A stretch of 64,000 bases of DNA from NCBI GenBank assembly GCA_012959395.1, contig DUDG01000014.1, forward strand, positions 1-64,000. The letters are read 5' to 3'. Shown piece by piece: positions 31,876-39,988 of the stretch. This DNA is from Flavobacteriaceae bacterium (GTDB lineage Bacteria > Bacteroidota > Bacteroidia > Flavobacteriales > Flavobacteriaceae). Made by a program: the position numbers and the translations under genes. Position 1 is the first letter of the stretch, and each line of letters starts with the position of its first letter. Below the pieces are notes generated by a model. That model worked only from the letters and a program-made list of their open reading frames with translations, had not been told where the DNA came from and searched no databases.

Positions 31876-32781
31876 CTATATAATGATCTTTTTTCCTTCA
31901 AAAGCTAACTCAATATTATTGAAAACAGATTTAGCTTCACTTTTAAAAATATTAAGATCTTTATATCTTAAGGAAAAATGACCTAAAATCAATTTTTTAA
32001 CATTAGCTAATCTTGCTATCTCAGCTGCCTGTTTTGCTGTAGAATGTTTAGTCTTGGCGGCAAGTTCTTTATGAGACTCAAGAAATGTCGATTCATGATA
32101 TAAAACACTTGAGTTTTTAATAGTTGGAATAATTTCAGGATAAAAACATGTGTCACTACAATAAGCATACTTCTTATTATCCAATTTAGGCTCTGCTAAC
32201 AAAGAGTTTTTAATTATATCCCCCTTATAAGAAATACCATCTTTACCTTGTTTAATTCCAGAAAATTGTGTCTTATCTATTCCATAATCAATAGCATTTT
32301 TTAATATTAATTTTTTTTCAGTTATGTATTCAGTAAATAAAAATCCATTAGTATATATTCTATGATTTAAGGGAATAGTCTCTACTTTAAATTTTATGTT
32401 TTCTAATAAAACAATAGATTCAGATGAACTTAATTCATTTATATTTAATTGGTAATTTGTCCATGAATCACCTACTTTAAGCATTAAAGTAATTACTTTC
32501 TTAATTCCAACTGGACCATAAATATTTAAAGGTTTTGTTCTTCCAAGTAATCTTAAAGAAGAAATTAACCCAGGTAGTCCAAAAAAATGGTCTCCATGTA
32601 AATGTGAAATAAAAATATGTTCAATTGAATTTAATTTAACACTACATCTTCTTAATTGAATTTGTGTTCCCTCTCCGCAATCAATTAAAAAAGAGCTTCC
32701 TCTAATTTCTAATATTTGTGCAGAAGGAAAAGAACTCTTATTTGGAGCGGCAGATAAACAACCAAGTATTGTTAATTTCAT
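31876..32781 (-). CDS. rnz: Ribonuclease Z
   Basis: The 301-residue metallo-beta-lactamase-fold nuclease has the zinc motif SHLHGDHFFGLPGLISSLRL (about 59-78), the dinuclear-site residues in YCSDTCFYPE (Asp near 209) and HSTAKQAAE, and the final LGHFSLRY His. It is the long bacterial form with the flexible-arm insert and removes 3' trailers of tRNA precursors. Neither proline tRNA in the window encodes CCA, consistent with the need for RNase Z processing. The ATG is overlapped by the stop of a 23-codon frame coming from pyrB. Confidence 0.93.
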   Translation of the reverse strand: MKLTILGCLSAAPNKSSFPSAQILEIRGSSFLIDCGEGTQIQLRRCSVKLNSIEHIFISHLHGDHFFGLPGLISSLRLLGRTKPLNIYGPVGIKKVITLMLKVGDSWTNYQLNINELSSSESIVLLENIKFKVETIPLNHRIYTNGFLFTEYITEKKLILKNAIDYGIDKTQFSGIKQGKDGISYKGDIIKNSLLAEPKLDNKKYAYCSDTCFYPEIIPTIKNSSVLYHESTFLESHKELAAKTKHSTAKQAAEIARLANVKKLILGHFSLRYKDLNIFKSEAKSVFNNIELAFEGKKIII

Positions 32782-32849
32782 ATAATATTTAGATCACGTT
32801 CAATTTCTAATTTCAATAAAACTGAATTTTCAATAAGAGTAACTACCAT
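32778..32849 (-). CDS. Possible 23-residue frame coupled to rnz
   Basis: An ATG at 32849, just downstream of the pyrB stop, opens a frame of 23 codons whose TGA overlaps the rnz ATG (ATGA). The peptide (MVVTLIENSVLLKLEIERDL plus three residues) has no recognisable domain. From memory, relatives often carry a gene of about 110 codons between pyrB and rnz; this could be its shortened remnant or a leader frame that couples translation of rnz. Weak evidence. Confidence 0.25.
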   Translation of the reverse strand: MVVTLIENSVLLKLEIERDLNII

Positions 32850-32850
32850 G

Positions 32851-33777
32851 TCAACGAAGCTTTGAAGCTAATAAATACATAACTGACATTCTTATTGCAA
32901 CTCCATTTTCAACTTGATCTAAAATTATTGCTTGATCAGAATCAGCAACCTCACTTGTTATTTCTACACCACGGTTTATTGGGCCAGGATGCATAACTAT
33001 AATTTCTTTGTTCAGTGAGTCTAAAATTTCTTTATTCAAACCAAACTGCTGAACATATTCTCTTGTTGAAGGAAAATAACTCTCGGACATTCTTTCATTC
33101 TGAATTCTTAGCATATTAGCAGCATCACACCAATTTAAAGCTTTTATAAAGTTAGTTTCAATTTTTACATTTAGAGATTCAATATGTTTAGGGATTAAAG
33201 ACTTAGGGCCACAAACAGTCACTTGAGCACCTAATTTCTGATAAGTGAAAATATTAGAAAGTGCAACTCTAGAGTGTAAAATATCTCCAACAATTAATAT
33301 TTTTCTACCCTTTAAACTACCTATTCTTTCTTTCAATGAATAAGCATCTAGTAAAGCTTGTGTTGGATGCTCATGTGTTCCATCACCTGCATTAATTATA
33401 CATGAATCAACATTTTTTGAAAGAAAAACACTTGCACCAGGGCTTGGATGACGAATTACAACCATATCAACTTTCATTGATAAAATATTATTAACAGTAT
33501 CTATTAATGTTTCTCCTTTTGAAACTGATGAACCTGATGATGAGAAATTTATTACATCTGCTGAAAGTCTTTTTTGAGCTAATTCAAATGAAATTTTAGT
33601 TCGAGTACTATTTTCAAAAAAAAGGTTTGCAATGGTCACATCCCTTAATGAAGGAACTTTTTTAATTTTTCTATTTATCACTTCTTTAAAATGATCAGAA
33701 GTTTCAAATATCAATTTTAAATCATCTAGATTCAAATATTTTATTCCCAATAAATGATTTACACTTAAACTACTCAT
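32851..33777 (-). CDS. pyrB: Aspartate carbamoyltransferase catalytic chain
   Basis: The 308-residue enzyme has the carbamoyl-phosphate-binding STRTKISFE (about 56-64), HPTQALLDA (about 138-146), and the aspartate-side HPGPINRGVEI near 265-275. It makes carbamoyl aspartate in pyrimidine synthesis. It overlaps pyrR by four bases, an arrangement known from many genomes. No pyrI regulatory chain is next to it. Confidence 0.95.
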   Translation of the reverse strand: MSSLSVNHLLGIKYLNLDDLKLIFETSDHFKEVINRKIKKVPSLRDVTIANLFFENSTRTKISFELAQKRLSADVINFSSSGSSVSKGETLIDTVNNILSMKVDMVVIRHPSPGASVFLSKNVDSCIINAGDGTHEHPTQALLDAYSLKERIGSLKGRKILIVGDILHSRVALSNIFTYQKLGAQVTVCGPKSLIPKHIESLNVKIETNFIKALNWCDAANMLRIQNERMSESYFPSTREYVQQFGLNKEILDSLNKEIIVMHPGPINRGVEITSEVADSDQAIILDQVENGVAIRMSVMYLLASKLR

Positions 33778-34322
33778 TCTTTATTATTAATTAAATAAAC
33801 TGAATCCTCCCCATCATTTTCTTGCCAATTAACTTTTACTTTCTCATTTAATCTAGAATCAACTTGAATTCCACAATAATCAGGTTGTATTGGCAATTCC
33901 CTTGAAAACCTTCTATCTATTAAATTTAATAACTGAATTGACTTAGGCCTACCATAGGACTGTATAGCGTTTAATGCAGCTCTAATGCTTCTACCTGTAA
34001 ATAGAACATCATCAATCAGAATTACTGTTTTATCTTCAATAGAAAATTCTAAATTCGTAGTACTCGCTTTTAATGATTTTTCACTTCTTCTAAAATCATC
34101 TCTAAAAAAAGTAATATCTAAAAAACCTAGATCAACATTTTTAAACTCTTTGTTATTACTTAGCAACTTAAATAATCTATTTGCCAAAAGTATACCTCTA
34201 GGTTGAATTCCTATTAAAACTGTTTCTGAAAAATCGCCATGATCTTCTATTAATTGATAAGATAGACGATGAAGTATTATAGATAATTCATTAGCGTTCA
34301 GTATTTTTTTTGGAGTCATCAC
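33774..34322 (-). CDS. pyrR: PyrR: pyrimidine regulatory protein / uracil phosphoribosyltransferase
   Basis: The 182-residue protein has the PRPP-binding loop VILIDDVLFTGRSIRAAL (about 98-115) of type I phosphoribosyltransferases, GIQPRGILLANRL early, and the PyrR-type C-terminus (DRRFSRELPIQPDYCGIQVD). In Bacillus PyrR binds pyr mRNA to control attenuation and also has UPRTase activity. Position directly before pyrB fits that role, and the leader at 34336-34391 holds an inverted repeat, but a classic PyrR-binding loop was not recognised. Confidence 0.92.
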   Translation of the reverse strand: MMTPKKILNANELSIILHRLSYQLIEDHGDFSETVLIGIQPRGILLANRLFKLLSNNKEFKNVDLGFLDITFFRDDFRRSEKSLKASTTNLEFSIEDKTVILIDDVLFTGRSIRAALNAIQSYGRPKSIQLLNLIDRRFSRELPIQPDYCGIQVDSRLNEKVKVNWQENDGEDSVYLINNKE

Positions 34323-34335
34323 GCTTATTTGTTTT

Positions 34336-34391
34336 CAAAATTAAGACTTTTTTTGATTATATATAGATTATTATAAAATATTGGTCTTAAT
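34336..34391 (-). promoter_or_regulatory. pyrR upstream region: -7 box and inverted repeat
   Basis: On the minus strand TAATTTTG (complement of 34336-34343) matches TAnnTTTG, 13 bases before the pyrR ATG. It overlaps one arm of an 8-bp inverted repeat (34340-34347 with 34384-34391, GTCTTAAT/ATTAAGAC). The repeat could be an operator for the promoter; there is no T-run of terminator quality after it. Confidence 0.3.
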
Positions 34392-34420
34392 ACCAGATAG
34401 AAGATGAAAAAAAATAATAC

Positions 34421-35671
34421 TTAAGATAATTTAAGCTTTTCTGCTATTTTCTTATATGTACCATCATACAGCTTAGACCTGATTTTAGAAAATGCATATA
34501 AAGTTTCATCTATATCGACCATGTCATGAGAAGTAGTTGGAATTAATCTTAATAAAATCATGCCTTTAGGAATAACAGGATAGACTACAATGGAACAAAA
34601 AATAAAATACTTTTCCCTAAGTTCTTTAACCATTACCAGTGCTTCATAGAAAGAACCTTTTAAAATAACTGGGGTTACGCAACTTTGTGTAGTTCCTAAG
34701 TCAAAATTTTGTTTTTTTAAGCCTGATTGTAAAGCATTTGCATTCGACCATAACTTGATTCTTAATTCTGGCCTTGTTTTAAGCATATCTAATCTTTTTA
34801 ATACTCCAACAACTAATTGCATTTGTAAAGATTTAGCAAAGACCTGAGATCTCATGTTGTATTTTAAATAATCGATGATCATAGAGTCACTAGCTATAAA
34901 AGCACCCGTACTAGCCATAGATTTAGCAAATGTCGCGAAATATACATCTATTTGGTCTTGAACACCTTGTTCCTCACCTGTGCCAGCTCCTGTTGCTCCA
35001 AGAGTACCAAAACCATGTGCATCATCAACTAATAATCTAAATTTAAATTCACCTTTAAGAGCTGCAATTTCTTTAATTCTACCTTGCTCTCCTCTCATTC
35101 CAAAAACACCTTCAGAAATAACAAGGATTCCTCCACCAGTTTTTTCAACTATTTTAGTTGCTCTTCCCAAGTTTATAGCAAGACTTTCCATATCATTATG
35201 TTGATAGGTAAATCTTTTGCCTATATGTAATCTAACACCATCAACAATACATGCATGTGAATCCATGTCATATACAATAACATCATTTTTAGAAACTAAA
35301 GAATCTATTGTTGATAATATTCCTTGATATCCAAAGTTTAACAAGTACGCTTTTTCTTTAGATACAAAATCAGCTAATTCACATTCAAGTTTCTCATGCA
35401 ACTCAGTATGTCCTGACATTAATCTAGCCCCCATTGGATAAGCAGATCCATACTTTTTAGCTGCTTCTAAATCAGTTTCTCTAATTTCAGGGTGATTAGC
35501 TAAACCTAAATAGTTATTAACACTCCAAGTAATTACTTTTTTACCATTAAAAATCATTCTATTTCCAATTGGACCTTCAAGTTTTGGAAATGCAAAATAA
35601 CCTTCAACTATATCAGCATATTTACCTAATGGACCTTTATTGGTTATGATTTTATCAAATAAATCTTTCAT
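34421..35671 (-). CDS. Alpha-oxoamine synthase (serine palmitoyltransferase / cysteate acyltransferase / KBL type)
   Basis: The 416-residue PLP enzyme is a member of the family that condenses an amino acid with an acyl thioester. Seen are the PLP-stacking His region YDMDSHACIVDGVRLH (about 133-148), the Asp in LLVDDAHGFGTLG (about 215-227) and the PLP lysine in ATFAKSMASTG (near 249-252). Annotations of close relatives differ between serine palmitoyltransferase (sphingolipids), 2-amino-3-ketobutyrate CoA ligase and, in gliding flavobacteria, cysteate acyltransferase for sulfonolipids (capnine). I cannot decide from the sequence. The upstream neighbour, a cysteine-synthase-like enzyme 36 bases away, would suit the sulfonolipid reading. 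Confidence 0.8.
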   Translation of the reverse strand: MKDLFDKIITNKGPLGKYADIVEGYFAFPKLEGPIGNRMIFNGKKVITWSVNNYLGLANHPEIRETDLEAAKKYGSAYPMGARLMSGHTELHEKLECELADFVSKEKAYLLNFGYQGILSTIDSLVSKNDVIVYDMDSHACIVDGVRLHIGKRFTYQHNDMESLAINLGRATKIVEKTGGGILVISEGVFGMRGEQGRIKEIAALKGEFKFRLLVDDAHGFGTLGATGAGTGEEQGVQDQIDVYFATFAKSMASTGAFIASDSMIIDYLKYNMRSQVFAKSLQMQLVVGVLKRLDMLKTRPELRIKLWSNANALQSGLKKQNFDLGTTQSCVTPVILKGSFYEALVMVKELREKYFIFCSIVVYPVIPKGMILLRLIPTTSHDMVDIDETLYAFSKIRSKLYDGTYKKIAEKLKLS

Positions 35672-35707
35672 TAAAAAATAGAAATAAGTAAAGTGTAAAA
35701 ATAATAT

Positions 35708-36748
35708 TTATTTTATGTGTTCAATAGGTTTTTCAAGGTCAGTTTTTTCAGAATCAAAAAAGCCTTGATCATTCATCCATTTATCTGAATATATTTTACT
35801 CATATACCTTGATCCGTGATCACAAAATATCAAAACTACATTACTGTCTTTAGAAAAAACTTTCTGCTTTGATAATTGTTTTACGGCTTGCATAGTTGCA
35901 CCAGATGTATAACCTGCGAATATTCCTTCTTTTAAAGCAATTTCTCTTGAAGAGTGAGCACTTGCTTCATCGCTTACTTTTTCAAAAAAATCGATAATAT
36001 CAAAGTCAGTAGCAGTAGGAATTAAATTTTTACCAAGTCCCTCTATTCTATAAGGATATATTTCATCTTCATCAAATTCTTTTGTTTCATGATATTTCTT
36101 TAAAACAGATCCGTAAGCATCTACCCCAATAATTTTAATATTTGGATTTTGTTTTTTTAAATACTGGCCTATTCCTGAAATTGTTCCACCTGTTCCACTG
36201 CTTGCAATAAGATGAGTGATTTCTCCTGAAGTTTGTTTCCAAATTTCAGGGCCAGTTGTTTTATAATGAGCCTCAATATTTAATTTATTAAAATATTGGT
36301 TTATATAAAATGAATCTTTTATTTCTTCATGAAGTCTCTTTGCAACTTGATAATAAGATCTTTTATCATCAGCACTAACATGAGCTGGGCAAACATAAAC
36401 TTTAGCGCCCATTGATTTAAGCATATCTATTTTATCAGGAGATGACTTTGAAGATACTGCTAAAATGCAATTATAACCTTTGATTATGCTAACCATAGCT
36501 AGACTAAAACCAGTATTTCCAGATGTAGTTTCAATTATTGTAGTCCCCTCACTAATAAGGCCTTTTTTTTCTGCAGATTCTAAAATATGTAAAGCAACAC
36601 GATCTTTATTAGAATTACCTGGATTAAAAGCTTCTAATTTTGCATAAAAATTCCCAGGAATATCTTCAACAATTTTATTAAGTTTAACTAGAGGAGTCTT
36701 ACCTATTAATTCAAGGATGTTATTGTAAGCTTTTATTTTTCCTTTCAT
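35708..36748 (-). CDS. PLP-dependent cystathionine beta-synthase / cysteine synthase family enzyme
   Basis: The 346-residue protein is of the fold-type II PLP family. The Schiff-base lysine lies in [19 protein letters not shown] (near 38-56; the usual PGGSVKDR is changed to PGNSNKDR), the phosphate-stabilising loop is [11 protein letters not shown] (about 89-99), and the PLP phosphate cup is [12 protein letters not shown]. It resembles bacterial cystathionine beta-synthase without CBS domains. Possible reactions are cystathionine or cysteine formation, or cysteate formation from phosphoserine or O-acetylserine with sulfite. It is cotranscribed with the alpha-oxoamine synthase downstream, which is why a cysteate role is worth testing. 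Confidence 0.8.
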   Translation of the reverse strand: MKGKIKAYNNILELIGKTPLVKLNKIVEDIPGNFYAKLEAFNPGNSNKDRVALHILESAEKKGLISEGTTIIETTSGNTGFSLAMVSIIKGYNCILAVSSKSSPDKIDMLKSMGAKVYVCPAHVSADDKRSYYQVAKRLHEEIKDSFYINQYFNKLNIEAHYKTTGPEIWKQTSGEITHLIASSGTGGTISGIGQYLKKQNPNIKIIGVDAYGSVLKKYHETKEFDEDEIYPYRIEGLGKNLIPTATDFDIIDFFEKVSDEASAHSSREIALKEGIFAGYTSGATMQAVKQLSKQKVFSKDSNVVLIFCDHGSRYMSKIYSDKWMNDQGFFDSEKTDLEKPIEHIK

Positions 36749-36804
36749 TTAAAATTTCAACTTGAATTGAAGTCAGCAAATTAATTAAAAAAACCTAATA
36801 CCAC

Positions 36805-36812
36805 CAAATTTA
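36805..36812 (-). promoter_or_regulatory. Candidate -7 box upstream of the cystathionine synthase-like gene
   Basis: On the minus strand TAAATTTG (complement of 36805-36812) lies just after the stop of the oligopeptidase gene and 57 bases before the ATG at 36748. No TTG is at standard spacing. Confidence 0.25.
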
Positions 36813-36815
36813 AAT

Positions 36816-38951
36816 TTAATTATAAATATTTTCTAGATCAAACAAAAATGCATATTCTTTGGCTAAATCTTTTAAAGATTCAAATCTGCCAGAGGAACCT
36901 CCATGGCCAGTTTCCATATTGGTATTTAAAAATAAATTATTTTCATCTGTTTTCAATTCCCTTAATTTGGCTACCCATTTTGCAGGTTCCCAATATTGAA
37001 CTTGTGAATCATGAAGTCCTGTAGTAACTAGTAAATTAGGATAATTAATTTTTTTTACATTATCATACGGAGAATATGTCATCATATATTTATAATAATT
37101 TTTATTATTTGGATTTCCCCATTCATCATATTCACTAGTAGTTAATGGTATAGTTTCATCTAACATTGTTGTTACAACATCAACAAATGGGACAGCAGCT
37201 ATAACTCCATTATATAATTCAGGAGCAAGATTTATAACAGCACCCATTAATAGCCCTCCAGCTGATCCTCCATATGCATAAGTATGTTTTGAACTTGTGA
37301 AACCTTCTGAAATAAGATGCTTAGTGCAATCAACAAAATCAGTAAATGTGTTCATTTTATTAAAAAGTTTACCATCTTCATACCATTCTCTTCCTAAATA
37401 TTCACTTCCCCTTACATGTGAAATTGCATATATAAAACCACGATCCAAAAGACTTAATCTACTTATTGAAAAAGAAGGGTCTATTGTATTTCCATAAGAA
37501 CCGTACCCATAAAGCAATAAAGGATTATTACCATCTTTTTTAATTCCCTTCTTGTAAACTAAAGAAATTGGTATTTTTGTACCATCTTTTGCCTTAGCCC
37601 ATATTCTTTCAGAAACATAATTCTCTTTATTGAATTTATCATCAATGACCTTATGCTCTTTTCTAACAATTTTCTCCTTGGTTTCCATGTCAAAATCAAT
37701 TACTGAATAAGGATCCGTCATTGAATTATAAACATATCTTAAAATATTTGTATTAAAATCAATATTTGATGTAGTATAACTTGTATAAGTATCACTATTA
37801 AAGTTTAAATAATAATTTTCCGATTCATCCCACCTTTTAATATTGATTTTGTTTAAACCATTGGATCTTTCACTAACAACCAAATAATTCTTGAAAATAT
37901 CTATTCCTTCAATTAAAACATCATCCCTATGCTCTATTACATTTTCCCAATTATTATATTCAGTATTTTTAATAGGAGTCTTCATTAATTTATAATTCTT
38001 AGAATTATCTCTATTAGTAATTATATAAAAATAATCTTCAAAATGATTAATACTGTATTCAACACCTCTAACTCTTTTACTGAATAACTGAAATTCATTA
38101 TCAGGGTTATCAGCATCAATAAATTGAAATTCAGAAGTTAAAATACTGTATGAAGATATTATTATCAATTTATTAGATTTTGATCTTGAAACACTAGTAT
38201 AAAAAGTATTATCTTTTTCATTGTAAACTAATTGGTCATCAACAGATCTAGTACCAAGTTTATGTTTAAAAATTTTATCATTTCTTAGAGTTTTAGAATC
38301 TCTATTAGTATAAAATAAAGTTGAATTATCGTTAGCCCAAACAAAACTGCCAGATGAATTGTTAATTTCATCATCATATATTTCCCCAGTCTCTAAGTTT
38401 TTTATTTTTATAGTATATAGCCTTCTAGACACTGTATCGATACTAAAAGCAGCATATTTATTATTAGGACTAATTTGAATGTTTGACAAATTAAAATATT
38501 CATGATCTTTAGCTAACACATTACAATCAAATAAAATTTCTTCTTTTGCATTTACAGAGTCTTTATTTCTAATATATAAGGGGTAATCTTTGTTTTTTTT
38601 ATACTTAGTAACATACCAATAGCCATTTATAAAGTAGGGTACAGATTCATCTTCTTCTTTAATTTTACTTTTAATTTCTTTAAATAATTCCTTTTGAAAA
38701 TCTTTAGTATGAGCAGTCATTTTCTCATAATAATCGTTTTCTCTTTCTAAATAATCAATAACTTCAGGATTTTCCCTTTCGTTTAACCAGTAATAATTAT
38801 CAATTCTTAAATCATCAAATTTCTTAAAAGAAATAGGGTTCTTATCTGCTTTTGGAGAAATTATAGAATTCTTTAATGGTGTTTTCATATTATTATTACA
38901 AGAAACCGCAAACATAATACATACTATTAAAAATCGGGAGGATTTGATCAT
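36816..38951 (-). CDS. Oligopeptidase B-like S9 serine peptidase lipoprotein
   Basis: The 711-residue protein has a lipoprotein signal (Cys18 in AVSCNNN), an N-terminal seven-bladed propeller (about 60-430) and a C-terminal alpha/beta hydrolase domain. The nucleophile is Ser563 in YGGSAGGLLMGA, and the His is in NMETGHGG near 688. The sequence resembles oligopeptidase B (S9A), which cuts short peptides after basic residues, but here it would be exported to the envelope. It is the last gene of an operon with a threonine aldolase and a large zinc protease (gaps of 3 and 8 bases). Confidence 0.88.
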   Translation of the reverse strand: MIKSSRFLIVCIMFAVSCNNNMKTPLKNSIISPKADKNPISFKKFDDLRIDNYYWLNERENPEVIDYLERENDYYEKMTAHTKDFQKELFKEIKSKIKEEDESVPYFINGYWYVTKYKKNKDYPLYIRNKDSVNAKEEILFDCNVLAKDHEYFNLSNIQISPNNKYAAFSIDTVSRRLYTIKIKNLETGEIYDDEINNSSGSFVWANDNSTLFYTNRDSKTLRNDKIFKHKLGTRSVDDQLVYNEKDNTFYTSVSRSKSNKLIIISSYSILTSEFQFIDADNPDNEFQLFSKRVRGVEYSINHFEDYFYIITNRDNSKNYKLMKTPIKNTEYNNWENVIEHRDDVLIEGIDIFKNYLVVSERSNGLNKINIKRWDESENYYLNFNSDTYTSYTTSNIDFNTNILRYVYNSMTDPYSVIDFDMETKEKIVRKEHKVIDDKFNKENYVSERIWAKAKDGTKIPISLVYKKGIKKDGNNPLLLYGYGSYGNTIDPSFSISRLSLLDRGFIYAISHVRGSEYLGREWYEDGKLFNKMNTFTDFVDCTKHLISEGFTSSKHTYAYGGSAGGLLMGAVINLAPELYNGVIAAVPFVDVVTTMLDETIPLTTSEYDEWGNPNNKNYYKYMMTYSPYDNVKKINYPNLLVTTGLHDSQVQYWEPAKWVAKLRELKTDENNLFLNTNMETGHGGSSGRFESLKDLAKEYAFLFDLENIYN

Positions 38952-38954
38952 AAA

Positions 38955-39980
38955 TTAAAAGTTTAAATCATTTAAAATTTTTAAAAATGATTTATGCATT
39001 TGATCAGTATAATCCAAATGGGTAACTAGTCTAAGCTTATTATCTCCCATAGATATTAACTTAACTCCTTTATTGTTTAAAATATTTAAAAAAAGTTCTG
39101 AATCAACATTCGCCTGTATTTCAAATATCACAATATTAGTTTCAACTTTTTCAACTTTTTTAATAAATGATAGTTTAAAAAGCGTTGACTCTATTTCTTT
39201 AGCTTTAATATGATCTTGTGATAACCTTTCTATATTATTTTCCAAAGCATAAATTCCACAAGCTGCTAAATAACCTACTTGTCTCATGCCTCCTCCTAAT
39301 ACTTTTCTTATTCTAATTGCTCTATTAATCAATTCCTTTGAGCCAATTAATAATGAACCAGATGGACATCCTAAACCTTTACTAAGACATACTGAAATAG
39401 AATCAAATAATAAACCAAAATCTTTAGGTTTTTGCTTTGTTTTGATCATAGCATTCCAAATACGTGCTCCATCCAAATGAAATGAAAGATTATTATCATT
39501 ACATGTTTGTCTTATCTTTTTAAGTTCATTTAAATCCCAACAGGCTCCTCCTCCTTTATTAGTAGTGTTTTCAATACATACTAAAGATGTTTTTGGGCTA
39601 TGATAAAAATCTGGAGGATTAATTGAATTTAAAACCTGTTTATTTGTAAACATTCCTCTATTTCCATCTATTAACTTACAAGATACGCCACTGTTAAAAC
39701 TGATACCACCTCCTTCATAATTATACACATGTGAATATTTATCACAAATGAGTTGATCACCAGGATTAGTATGAAGTTTTATAGCCGTTTGATTAGCCAT
39801 GGTTCCTGACGGAAAAAACAATGAAGATTCCATATGAAACATTTTGGCAATAATTTCTTCTAATTTATTAACCGTTGGATCTTCTTTAAAAACATCATCT
39901 CCTACTTCAGCTTCTAGCATAGCTTTAAGCATATTATCAGATGGCTTTGTTAAAGTATCACTAATTAAGTTGATTATCAT
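38955..39980 (-). CDS. ltaE: Low-specificity L-threonine aldolase
   Basis: The 341-residue PLP enzyme has the threonine aldolase start (NLISDTLTKPSDNMLKAMLEAEVGDDVF, positions 3-30), FFPSGTMANQTAIK near 55-68, the aspartate in FHLDGARIWNA (near 167-177) and the PLP lysine in SVCLSKGLGCPSGSLL (near 197). It splits threonine/allo-threonine into glycine and acetaldehyde. It sits between two envelope peptidases in the same transcript, with no evident functional link beyond amino acid catabolism. Confidence 0.92.
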   Translation of the reverse strand: MIINLISDTLTKPSDNMLKAMLEAEVGDDVFKEDPTVNKLEEIIAKMFHMESSLFFPSGTMANQTAIKLHTNPGDQLICDKYSHVYNYEGGGISFNSGVSCKLIDGNRGMFTNKQVLNSINPPDFYHSPKTSLVCIENTTNKGGGACWDLNELKKIRQTCNDNNLSFHLDGARIWNAMIKTKQKPKDFGLLFDSISVCLSKGLGCPSGSLLIGSKELINRAIRIRKVLGGGMRQVGYLAACGIYALENNIERLSQDHIKAKEIESTLFKLSFIKKVEKVETNIVIFEIQANVDSELFLNILNNKGVKLISMGDNKLRLVTHLDYTDQMHKSFLKILNDLNF

Positions 39981-39988
39981 ACCATTTA

